DNA of 64,000 nt from Bradyrhizobium sp. JYMT SZCCT0180 (GTDB lineage Bacteria > Pseudomonadota > Alphaproteobacteria > Rhizobiales > Xanthobacteraceae): the NCBI RefSeq assembly GCF_018130165.1, contig NZ_JAFCLZ010000009.1:186001-250000 (forward strand). The letters run 5' to 3'. Positions 56,144 through 61,994 of the stretch are shown in pieces. Numbering within the stretch: the stretch's first letter is position 1; each line of letters opens with the position of its first letter. A program made the position numbers and the translations under genes. The notes below the pieces were generated by a model that saw only the letters and a list, made by a program, of their open reading frames with translations, did not search any database and was not told the origin of the DNA.

Positions 56144-56377
56144 TCACTCCGGGGCTTTGAGGCTGCTGTATTGCCAGCCCGACTTGTCCGACATCGAATC
56201 GCACGGGGCGGTGCGCATCATTGTGTGATTGCAACTGGGGCATCCAAAGGTCCGGCTGTCATAACCCTCTGAGGCCGGGCTGATGCTCGTAAGCATCATT
56301 CGTTTAGAACATTGGGGGCAGCGGGGCCGCTCAATTGGAATCAGCGACGGTTCAGGACGGGCATGGGGTTGGGGCAT
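56144..56377 (-). CDS. Small zinc-ribbon protein
   Basis: The 77-residue product has two CxxC knuckles, CPQC and CPSC, 25 residues apart (IERPRCPQCSKRMMLTSISP, then TFGCPSCNHTMM), a small treble or zinc ribbon. Its C-terminus SDKSGWQYSSLKAPE is typical of this recurrent Bradyrhizobium family. The function is unknown. It is the first gene of a two-gene operon with the MQRRRF-family gene. Confidence 0.8.
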   Translation of the reverse strand: MPQPHARPEPSLIPIERPRCPQCSKRMMLTSISPASEGYDSRTFGCPSCNHTMMRTAPCDSMSDKSGWQYSSLKAPE

Positions 56378-56400
56378 GTGATGTGCATCCCTTTTGGTCT

Positions 56401-56458
56401 GGCGGGAGCGCAACACTCTCAGTCACCGATGGAAGCCGAAGGCGGTGCGGTGATCGGG
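56401..56458 (-). repeat. Segment homologous, in inverted orientation, to 57492-57550
   Basis: On the minus strand this stretch contains GATCACCGCACCGCC, TCCATCGGTGA and GCGCTCCCGCC in the same order as the plus-strand stretch at 57492-57550. The two copies lie upstream of genes from the same small-protein families. Confidence 0.65.
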
Positions 56459-56505
56459 ATAATCTGGCATGTCCCGCAGCCGACATAGTGGTCATTATTG
56501 CTCAC
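56419..56505 (-). CDS. Possible 28-residue CxxC peptide
   Basis: From a GTG at 56505 the frame encodes a 28-residue peptide with HYVGCGTCQIIPITAPPSASI. The CGTC pair and the end SIGD fit a recurring short Bradyrhizobium protein that I recall. The start is uncertain, since GGAG overlaps the GTG. The open frame runs further upstream, but without recognisable content. Confidence 0.3.
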   Translation of the reverse strand: MSNNDHYVGCGTCQIIPITAPPSASIGD

Positions 56506-56665
56506 TCCGGGAAAAGTTTGATGGGGAGGAACTATTTCAAATGCGGGTCGAAACAGGACCAGTACCGCGCCAGGTACATTAGGGAACGATGGCGACCGCC
56601 GAGACTTAGGTCTGCAATGCGTCACTCAGCCCGACGTATGAGGCTATCTAATCCCTAGCCGACCA

Positions 56666-56705
56666 GGCCCCAGTTGCCTCTCCCGAGGGCTGGGGCCGTT
56701 TCTTT
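56666..56705 (+). terminator. Intrinsic terminator-like hairpin, GGCCCCAG type
   Basis: GGCCCCAG and CTGGGGCC pair across a 16-base loop, followed by GTTTCTTT. It has the same stem and the same tail as the hairpin at 60898-60941. Confidence 0.6.
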
Positions 56706-56732
56706 AAGCGACAGCGAAAAAAATTTTGGTCC

Positions 56733-56840
56733 ATGACTAAGCGCCGTCGACATCAGTGGCACAGCGTTGGCGCGGTCCGATTTGGCTGCGACCGATGCGG
56801 TATTCGCCCTGAGTCGAGAGGCAATTGGTACCCGTCCTAA
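56733..56840 (+). CDS. Possible 35-residue CxxC protein
   Basis: The short frame encodes TKRRRHQWHSVGAVRFGCDR, then CGIRPESRGNWYPS. It is basic at the N-terminus with a CDRC knuckle, like phage-associated mini zinc proteins. There is no clear ribosome-binding site, and the ATG lies inside the AT-rich element. The call rests on composition and motif only. Confidence 0.4.
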   Translation: MTKRRRHQWHSVGAVRFGCDRCGIRPESRGNWYPS

Positions 56841-56899
56841 CTAACCGCTTCGCGGGCGGCGCAAGCGCGACTGCCGAAGCCATTTTGAGCTGCTCAAGG

Positions 56900-57007
56900 C
56901 TACGGTGAAGTCAGGGAAACCCCAACAACAACAAGCGCCACCATCGCGAGAATCAGCGAGGCGTATCCCGCGAGTTGCACCCAGTCCCGTTGCTGGCGCT
57001 GGTTCAT
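56900..57007 (-). CDS. 35-residue single-span membrane peptide
   Basis: The frame encodes MNQRQQRDWVQLAGYASLIL followed by AMVALVVVGVSLTSP. A polar Gln/Arg-rich head precedes one transmembrane helix (about residues 11-32). Composition and layout are those of a real small membrane protein. The ribosome-binding site is weak. The function is unknown. Confidence 0.5.
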   Translation of the reverse strand: MNQRQQRDWVQLAGYASLILAMVALVVVGVSLTSP

Positions 57008-57077
57008 CCCGGGATTTCGACCCGGCCGAGCTGAGGCATTATTGATCTAGATCAACACGATTTGCGCGCAGGTTTGC

Positions 57078-57338
57078 CTATGCAAACAGCTCCGCACCGG
57101 CTGGCGTGAACTTCACGAAGGTGCCGCTCTCGTGCAGCACCAGCCAACCGCGCGATATCGCCAGATCAAGGCCGGCTTTGTATTCGGCCGGGGTGGCGCG
57201 CTCCAGGTAGAGCATCGGCGCGTTTATCTTCTCGATGTAAATCTTTCCGTCTACCGGCTCGGTCGCGTTGGCGATTTCAAGCAGCTTGCGCGCGGCCTTT
57301 TCAGGATCGGAATAGGGGCGGTCAGTGCTGAACTTCAT
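57078..57338 (-). CDS. Small protein of unknown function
   Basis: The start at 57338 is chosen because the start codon overlaps the stop of the short upstream gene (ATGA). The 86-residue product begins KFSTDRPYSDPEKAARKLLEI and has IEKINAPMLYLERATPAEY and a C-terminal beta stretch (GWLVLHESGTFVKFTPAG), which fits a small winged-helix-like fold. I associate it with the recurrent Bradyrhizobium short proteins. The role is unknown. Confidence 0.7.
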   Translation of the reverse strand: MKFSTDRPYSDPEKAARKLLEIANATEPVDGKIYIEKINAPMLYLERATPAEYKAGLDLAISRGWLVLHESGTFVKFTPAGAELFA

Positions 57339-57442
57339 GCGTGCTGCGAATCCATGTGCGCTTCGTGAACGTGACGGTCGGTTACCGCCATATCGATCGT
57401 GGCGCCACAGAAACAGGGCGCCCGCCGCTCCGGAACTTTCAT
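57335..57442 (-). CDS. 35-residue Cys/His-rich peptide upstream of the 57078 gene
   Basis: The frame encodes MKVPERRAPCFCGATIDMAV, then TDRHVHEAHMDSQHA. The CFC pair and three His residues suggest a small metal-binding module. Its TGA overlaps the ATG of the next gene, so the two are coupled, which supports real translation. The ribosome-binding site is poor. Confidence 0.5.
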   Translation of the reverse strand: MKVPERRAPCFCGATIDMAVTDRHVHEAHMDSQHA

Positions 57443-57491
57443 TAAATCGGTGCTTGTCGGGAACCGGACAGAAGTCCGGGCCGTTGAAAGG

Positions 57492-57550
57492 GATCACCGC
57501 ACCGCCAGTGGCCTCCATCGGTGATGAGAACGCCGGTCGCGCTCCCGCCT
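57492..57550 (+). repeat. Segment homologous, in inverted orientation, to 56401-56458
   Basis: It contains GATCACCGCACCGCC, TCCATCGGTGA and GCGCTCCCGCC. It lies 27 bp upstream of the MQRRHF-family gene at 57577. The other copy lies upstream of the zinc-ribbon/MQRRRF operon. Confidence 0.65.
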
Positions 57551-57576
57551 TCCTCTCAATGGAATGGAGCAGCGCG

Positions 57577-57798
57577 ATGCAGCGACGCCATTTCACACAA
57601 ACTGCACCATTAGAAGAGCGCATGGTTGAGAAGGCTAAACGCTTTCGCAGTGCGGAGGCCAAACGCCTTCGCAGCGAGGCCGAAGGCATACCGAGCGGCG
57701 TCAAGCGAGACGACCTGATCCGCAGGGCGCGCCAGATTGAGATGGCATCCCATATCAACGAATGGGTTTCATCTCCAGGCCTTCAGGCCCCGAAGTGA
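57577..57798 (+). CDS. Small protein, MQRRRF family, with an internal duplication
   Basis: The 73-residue product starts MQRRHFTQTAPLEERMVEKA and ends HINEWVSSPGLQAPK, the complete form of the family also seen at 55941-56138. Residues 21-28 (KRFRSAEA) are repeated at 29-36 (KRLRSEAE) by a 24-base tandem duplication. The ATG at 57577 is preceded by GGAGCAGCG. The longer open frame upstream is not coding in style. Confidence 0.8.
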   Translation: MQRRHFTQTAPLEERMVEKAKRFRSAEAKRLRSEAEGIPSGVKRDDLIRRARQIEMASHINEWVSSPGLQAPK

Positions 57799-57861
57799 AC
57801 GAGCGAGGGCAAACTCAATCGTGCGAAAGCCGCCCCTGAGGGGGCTTGGCAAATCGCTGGA

Positions 57862-58056
57862 TCAGTCCGTCGAATCTCGACTTCGGCGCAATAATCGCAC
57901 CTGCTCAATTCTGTTACACAGTCCACATCGATATTGAATGATGTCTCTTCCTTCATCGTCAGGGGAGCTTTTTTCGAGCTTCATCGTTCGGTTGCATACG
58001 ATGCAGCTAATGAGATCGATCAGCGGGCTTTTGTCGTCGTTGCCCGCCGCGCTCAC
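57862..58056 (-). CDS. Small zinc-ribbon protein
   Basis: The GTG at 58056 overlaps the stop of the preceding gene (GTGA). The 64-residue product has two CxxC knuckles, CIVC and CGLC (LISCIVCNRTMKLEKS, then IIQYRCGLCNRIEQVRL), a rubredoxin-like zinc ribbon with a basic tail. It closes a four-part minus-strand run from 58439. The function is unknown. Confidence 0.75.
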   Translation of the reverse strand: MSAAGNDDKSPLIDLISCIVCNRTMKLEKSSPDDEGRDIIQYRCGLCNRIEQVRLLRRSRDSTD

Positions 58057-58313
58057 TTCCCTTTGGCCTTCGGCTGATCAACGCGAGCCTCACGAAACTC
58101 CGGAGGCCCTCTCGTTAGCCGCCGTCTGCGCTGGGCTTGTTCTTCAGACGTTGCCGCGGGATCGATGATCTTTTCGATTGTCTTCCCGGCTAGATCCTTG
58201 GCGCGATCGGCGCGCGCTACTCTCAACCGTTGGCTGGGCGAGGCCTTCGTTCCTACGGTGAGGCCGAGCTCTACAAGCCGGTGCGGGAAGTTTTTCGACG
58301 AAAGCAGGTCCAT
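58053..58313 (-). CDS. Truncated paralogue of the RHH protein at 58715
   Basis: The 86-residue product shares RLVELGLTVGTK and the C-terminal segment RRRRLTRGPPEFREARVDQP with the 58715-59083 protein (RLVELGLTVKTK and KGPEEFREARVDRP). Its N-terminus is only DLLSSKNFPH, so the beta strand and first helix of the ribbon-helix-helix are missing. It should not bind DNA as an RHH dimer. GGGG precedes the ATG. It may be a remnant that is still translated. Confidence 0.65.
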   Translation of the reverse strand: MDLLSSKNFPHRLVELGLTVGTKASPSQRLRVARADRAKDLAGKTIEKIIDPAATSEEQAQRRRRLTRGPPEFREARVDQPKAKGK

Positions 58314-58331
58314 CTATTTCCCCCTTCGCCT

Positions 58332-58439
58332 TCAGCCCCACATCGTTAAGACTGCCAGACATGCCGCGCCGCCCCAAACGACTGAAAGGCCCGCGATCAG
58401 CAGATATTCAACAGCGTCAAAATCGCGGGCTTTACGCAT
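58332..58439 (-). CDS. 35-residue single-span membrane peptide
   Basis: The ATG at 58439 follows AGAGGAG at an ideal distance. The product MRKARDFDAVEYLLIAGLSV, then VWGGAACLAVLTMWG has a charged head and one transmembrane helix. The strong ribosome-binding site and typical composition support translation. The function is unknown. Confidence 0.65.
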   Translation of the reverse strand: MRKARDFDAVEYLLIAGLSVVWGGAACLAVLTMWG

Positions 58440-58457
58440 CGGACAACTCCTCTGCAG

Positions 58458-58502
58458 CTATTTCCCTTTTGACTTCAGTCCCAGTTCGACGAGCCGGCCG
58501 AT
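58458..58502 (-). pseudogene. Fourteen-codon fragment of an RHH gene
   Basis: The minus strand reads IGRLVELGLKSKGK then TAG, the end of a ribbon-helix-helix protein like those at 58715 and 58053 (both carry RLVELGLTV). A stop codon directly upstream (58503-58505, the stop of the neighbouring gene) shows that only the tail is left. Confidence 0.5.
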
Positions 58503-58718
58503 CTATCTTCTAGGAAACAATTTGTCCGTCGATTTGTCCAACCGCTTGTCCGCACCTGTCGAGTTTAGATGTCCTACTAGTTCGCCGGTAGTCTTGTAGA
58601 TATTTTGGCCCCTGAGTTCATATAGCTTGTTGCCGGATAGATCATAAATTGCATTCGCACGGACGAAGGCGACGTAATCTCCTTCGCTGTTGAATATCTT
58701 TCCGTCCATCGGCGTCAC
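58503..58718 (-). CDS. Small beta-repeat protein (4-fold beta flower-like)
   Basis: The 71-residue product shows repeated short beta units: DGKIFNSEGDYVAFVRANAI, YDLSGNKLYELRG and NIYKTTGELVGHL. This pattern matches the small 4-fold beta flower proteins, whose function is unknown to me. Its ATG overlaps the stop of the RHH gene (ATGA), so both are translated together. Confidence 0.7.
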   Translation of the reverse strand: MTPMDGKIFNSEGDYVAFVRANAIYDLSGNKLYELRGQNIYKTTGELVGHLNSTGADKRLDKSTDKLFPRR

Positions 58719-59083
58719 TTCTTCTTTGGGCGATCGACGCGGGCTTCTCGAAATTCTTCCGGCCCTTTGATCAAGCGACGCTTCCGGCTTGCCTTTTCTT
58801 CACCGTCAGCTGTGCCAACCGTCAAACTATCAATCGCTTTTGATGCGAGATCCGCGAGGGCCGCGCGCTGTCGCTCCGAAGGCGCCGATTTCGTCTTCAC
58901 GGTTAGGCCAAGTTCGACCAGCCGGCGTACGGCTTCCGACAGCTTCGGTGTGTCGGTCTGAAACTCCGCCCAATGCACAATTCTGCCGCGCAGTTCGTCT
59001 GTAGCTCGAAAACCCAGCATGGGTGTCTGGCCTGTTGCAGGCCGACCGCGGCTTTTCTGTTTAGCAACTATTGACTTCTTCAT
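58715..59083 (-). CDS. Ribbon-helix-helix DNA-binding protein
   Basis: The 122-residue protein has a basic N-terminus (MKKSIVAKQKSRGRPATG). It is followed by a ribbon-helix-helix: PMLGFRATDELRGRIVHWAE, then LSEAVRRLVELGL. The remainder is charged and ends FREARVDRPKKK. RHH proteins bind DNA as dimers and often regulate their own operon, as in antitoxins. No toxin-like neighbour is evident. The coupled gene downstream is the beta-flower protein. A direct repeat around the start codon may be its operator. Two truncated copies of it lie downstream. Confidence 0.82.
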   Translation of the reverse strand: MKKSIVAKQKSRGRPATGQTPMLGFRATDELRGRIVHWAEFQTDTPKLSEAVRRLVELGLTVKTKSAPSERQRAALADLASKAIDSLTVGTADGEEKASRKRRLIKGPEEFREARVDRPKKK

Positions 59084-59102
59084 ATTTAATGTTTAGCAAA
59101 TA
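59059..59102. promoter_or_regulatory. Direct repeat at the start of the RHH gene, candidate operator
   Basis: GTTTAGCAACTA (59059-59070) and GTTTAGCAAATA (59091-59102) lie 32 bp apart, three helical turns, on both sides of the RHH start codon. Such spacing suits binding by RHH dimers. This is inference. Confidence 0.4.
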
Positions 59103-59170
59103 ACCGAGCCGAGGGGAAGCTGTAACTTCCGCCCCGGCTCTAACCCGAGCCACGAAGGACTGGAATCCAA

Positions 59171-59797
59171 ATGACCCAGGCTGACAGCGTGCATAGCACG
59201 CCACCCCTAAACACGTCTTCAGATACCCCCGCCAGCGACTCCAGGAGCCCCCAGGATTCGCTTTTCCTTCCGACCGACATCACGCCCGAACAACTGTTCC
59301 GAGCGATCGGCAAGCTCCGCAGGGACGCCAGAGACGAGATTGACCGGCTGATCCGGTTTCTCGACAGCACCGAGAACCATATGGCGATCGACTGCGAACC
59401 CGAGGACGAGGGCGACGACGCCGACGCGGAGCCGTCCCTAGGCTTTCTAGAGCCAGTCACGATCGGCGGCGATTGGCTGGGCCGCACCCCATGGCAATCG
59501 AAGTCATTCAATCAGGACCGGCCTCAAGGTTCTAACGTTGCCGATCCCGAGGGCGACGATTGCGATGACGAACCATCCCTCGGTTCGCTGGAGCGGCAAG
59601 AGTGGGGGGACCAAGAGCGCTGGGCCTGTAGTGGCATGAGAGACATGGAGGACGAGCACGACGGCGCGGAGCCGGACGGGGACGGAGAGCCGTCCCTTGG
59701 CTGGACGGTTTGCGGCGTCCTGGGTGACATCAACGATCGCGAGCTCGACGACTGCGACAGGGAGAGCAACGAGCCGGTGCTGACCGAATGCGCCTGA
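59171..59797 (+). CDS. Acidic protein with repeated [DE]PSLG motifs
   Basis: The 208-residue product starts with a Ser/Thr-rich region. A short helix follows (ITPEQLFRAIGKLRRDARDE), then strongly acidic stretches punctuated by EPSLGFLEP, DEPSLGSLERQ and GEPSLGWTV. I associate this repeat with poorly characterised Bradyrhizobium proteins. GAAGGACTGG precedes the ATG. It has no signal or membrane segment. The composition suggests a disordered, possibly DNA-mimicking protein, but that is speculation. Confidence 0.75.
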   Translation: MTQADSVHSTPPLNTSSDTPASDSRSPQDSLFLPTDITPEQLFRAIGKLRRDARDEIDRLIRFLDSTENHMAIDCEPEDEGDDADAEPSLGFLEPVTIGGDWLGRTPWQSKSFNQDRPQGSNVADPEGDDCDDEPSLGSLERQEWGDQERWACSGMRDMEDEHDGAEPDGDGEPSLGWTVCGVLGDINDRELDDCDRESNEPVLTECA

Positions 59798-60140
59798 TCC
59801 GACTGTACGCGGGCCGCGCCTGCTTCAAACTCGCGGGACCTGTTTCTGCCTCGCGCGTCCGCCGCCAAACATAGGCGAGCATCGATAAGGCTCGATGCTC
59901 GCCTGGCAGCATTGCTTTTGCCATTCTTGGGAAGTGCCTCGCTGGCATCTGATAGTGCTCCCACCTGTGCGCTTGGGCGCGCACGGGTGGGGTATCCGCG
60001 CTGTTACGGGTCGTATTTTGACTGGAAACGCTGGCTGAATCACTGACACTCGCGCTAGAGTTGTTTTTTTATCTAAGCACTTTTCATCACCGGTGCCCGG
60101 CTCAAACCGGCCGAGCCTTATTAACAGCGAGCCAGCAAGG
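59798..60140. other. Non-coding stretch with one strong hairpin
   Basis: These 343 bases hold a perfect 12-bp hairpin (listed separately). The rest is GC-rich without a frame of coding style. Nothing else can be named. Confidence 0.4.
59873..59904. repeat. Perfect 12-bp inverted repeat
   Basis: AGGCGAGCATCG and CGATGCTCGCCT flank ATAAGGCT. No T-run follows on either side, so it is not a standard intrinsic terminator. It may be a transcription end for the gene finishing at 59797, an RNA structure, or a relic of a mobile-element end. Confidence 0.6.
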
Positions 60141-60365
60141 ATGGCGAAAACCAAAATTTCGAGCACTGATCTCGCATGGTTATTTTACGAGGAGTTGCAG
60201 GCGTTCGACGACTTTCCTCTTCACGGGATCTCGATCGCGATTGTGCCAACGGCGAATGCAGGTTGGCGAGCAATAACGACTCGCAATGCCAGGGCAGGCC
60301 GTTGGGCAAGCCGCATAGAGGCAATCCAAGAACGACTCCGAAAGGCGTACACGTTGGCGAGCTAG
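60141..60365 (+). CDS. Small protein of unknown function
   Basis: The 74-residue product begins MAKTKISSTDLAWLFYEELQ, continues PLHGISIAIVPTANAGWRAI and ends with a basic helix (SRIEAIQERLRKAYTLAS). I recognise this start as a recurrent Bradyrhizobium small protein. AAGG lies directly before the ATG. The intrinsic terminator at 60518 would end its transcript. The function is unknown. Confidence 0.75.
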   Translation: MAKTKISSTDLAWLFYEELQAFDDFPLHGISIAIVPTANAGWRAITTRNARAGRWASRIEAIQERLRKAYTLAS

Positions 60366-60517
60366 TTGTCCCGCCTGTGTGCCGATGGTGCGCAGGCGGG
60401 GCTACCATGCGTCGGGGTGCCCCGAATTAGTTCGGACCAGTCAGTAGTTCTCCTGATGGAGACTCGGGGAAAACCGGCAAGTATGCCCTGCGTTTTTCGA
60501 GACGCACCAACCCCACT

Positions 60518-60550
60518 AGCCCCGCCGGGTGAAGGCGGGGCTTTTTCTTT
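60518..60550 (+). terminator. Intrinsic terminator
   Basis: AGCCCCGCC and GGCGGGGCT form a perfect 9-bp stem with loop GGGTGAA, followed by TTTTTCTTT. It is the best terminator in the window and probably serves the 60141 gene. Confidence 0.85.
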
Positions 60551-60560
60551 GTTGCCGTAC

Positions 60561-60674
60561 TTATACGAGGCTGACAACGGCGAGGACTAGTTCGGGGCCG
60601 AAATCGCTCGATGCCAGCGCGATCAATGTTCCGGCACAGACGGCTAAAATGGCGGTGACTGTGAGAGCAATCAT
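60561..60674 (-). CDS. 37-residue membrane peptide
   Basis: The ATG at 60674 follows AGGGGA with a good distance. The product (MIALTVTAILAVCAGTLIAL, then ASSDFGPELVLAVVSLV) is almost wholly hydrophobic, with one or two membrane segments. A longer version from a GTG at 60764, with GGAGG upstream, cannot be excluded. The function is unknown. Confidence 0.6.
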   Translation of the reverse strand: MIALTVTAILAVCAGTLIALASSDFGPELVLAVVSLV

Positions 60675-61077
60675 TTTGAAAATCCCCTGTTGCCTGTGAC
60701 GGTGAGACTGCGCCAGCTTCGTTTCCGGACGACTGCGTGGGGGAAGGCAATCGGTTTCGTTCACCGAGACGTTATCCTCCGTAGGAATGTCGAAATGAGC
60801 CGACCGCTAAGGGAGCGGAACAATTCCTGACCGGATCGCTTAGTTGTGCACGACCGAATGGATGCAACGTCCCCCCGAGCTTCATTCGAGGAAATGCCGG
60901 CCCCAGTGTTCGCCCACCGCGCACGCTGGGGCCGTTTCTTTGGAACTCCTAAGCGCCCCAAGAATCGATTCTGCGCTCCCGGTAGATTCCTCAGCCCCCG
61001 ACCGGGAGAAAACCCCTGCTCAGGGTTGGCGGCCTTGGTGTGGCGTTCTCCGCGCCGGGGCCGTTTGCGCCGCTCCA
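60675..61077. other. Stretch without a supported gene
   Basis: These 403 bases contain a GGCCCCAG-type hairpin at 60898-60941. Several long overlapping frames on both strands are low in coding character. I support none of them. Confidence 0.4.
60898..60941 (+). terminator. Intrinsic terminator-like hairpin, GGCCCCAG type
   Basis: CGGCCCCAG and CTGGGGCCG form a 9-bp stem with a 19-base loop, followed by TTTCTTT. Stem and tail are the same as at 56666-56705. Confidence 0.6.
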
Positions 61078-61248
61078 TCAGGGGAACGCGCGTTTCGGAC
61101 CGTTATTTTTGACAGGATATTCGAACGCCACACCCTCAGGATCATGATCTCGAAACCATGCATCGGCTGCGGCCTCGCTGGCGAATATTTGCAGATGGTC
61201 GGGGTCTCCCACCTGGTTGCTGGTATCGACGTAGACCCAGACGTTCAT
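61078..61248 (-). CDS. Small protein coupled to the ligase gene
   Basis: The 56-residue product starts MNVWVYVDTSNQVGDPDHLQ and ends with a basic tail. It is a small alpha/beta protein that I associate with Bradyrhizobium. Its ATG overlaps the stop of the broken ligase gene (ATGA), and AAGGA lies upstream inside the ligase frame. Because the ligase frame is shifted, translational coupling now depends on initiation at its own site. The function is unknown. Confidence 0.7.
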   Translation of the reverse strand: MNVWVYVDTSNQVGDPDHLQIFASEAAADAWFRDHDPEGVAFEYPVKNNGPKRAFP

Positions 61249-61849
61249 GAAAAAGCATCCTTCGCGCGGTTCATGGCCGGCGAGGCGGGGTTTTTGACCT
61301 TGACCCAATGAGGAGACCGACCGGGACGGTAAGGCCGATCGTCCAGCTTGGAGACCAATTCCTCCAGGCCCATGAGGCAGGCGTGCCGGAAAAGTTCTGG
61401 CCCGATTTCGCCGCGCTCGAAGTCCGAAATGAAGATGCCGTCCACACGCCGCGCCAGCAGCCGGGCGAGGTTGGTCTTCCGCATGGTCAGCGGCAGCTTC
61501 CGGATGTCATCCCGTCGCTCACCAGCATGTCGAAGGCGTAGAACTGCACCTCGTCATTGTGCTTGCGGGAATGTAAGCCGTCGAAGTCGGAAATGCCGTC
61601 GATGGCTAGCAGAACGGCTTCACCATCTAGTACGAACGACGTTGACCGGATGCGCAGCGCGGCCTCGGTGATCATTGGGTACTTGTCGCTCCAGTCGTGT
61701 CCATTCCTGGTGAACAGCCGCACCCGCTTGCCCTCGCGGTGCACGATCAGCCGGTAGCCATCGTGCTTCACCTCATGGATCCAGCTTTTGGAGGTCGGAA
61801 CCTTGGTGGCGCGGGTCGGGATGCAGGGTTCGAAGGCACTCGTACGCAT
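61245..61849 (-). pseudogene. Short ATP-dependent DNA ligase-like gene with a one-base frameshift
   Basis: From the ATG at 61849 the frame encodes RTSAFEPCIPTRATKVPTSK, then EVKHDGYRLIV with the adenylation motif KxDGxR, and continues to YAFDMLVSDG. Here GACGGGATGACATC should read GACGGGGATGACATC (D-G-D-D-I). One G is missing, and the frame ends in TGA at 61487. The other frame continues with RKLPLTMRKTNLARLL to FSTOP at 61245, including ELVSKLDDRPYRPGRSPHWVKVKNP with motif V. It is a short LigD-like adenylation domain without an OB fold. A sequencing error in a G run is the alternative explanation. Confidence 0.82.
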
Positions 61850-61927
61850 CCGGTTTAGATAGGCGAGGGCATTGAAAACGCGAGTCCTGCCGCGACCACT
61901 TCCAACTAAGGCTCGCCGATCGTCTAG

Positions 61928-61955
61928 CCCGCCGGCGCGAACCGGCGGGTTTCTT
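61928..61955 (+). terminator. Terminator-like hairpin
   Basis: CCCGCCGG and CCGGCGGG form a perfect 8-bp stem with loop CGCGAA, followed by TTTCTT. No plus-strand gene ends just before it. It could end an unannotated small RNA, or it may be stray. Confidence 0.5.
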
Positions 61956-61994
61956 GCCACGAAGCTAAGGGTCGGGCCGATGTGGTTCATGTCG

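Noticed and set aside
58715..59083. Toxin-antitoxin pair with the RHH protein as antitoxin
   Set aside because: The coupled partner is a small beta-repeat protein without features of RelE, ParE or other known toxins. I therefore kept the neutral call.
60761..61311. Overlapping frames of 88-155 codons on both strands
   Set aside because: They overlap each other, a terminator-like hairpin and better supported small genes, and they have no recognisable content.
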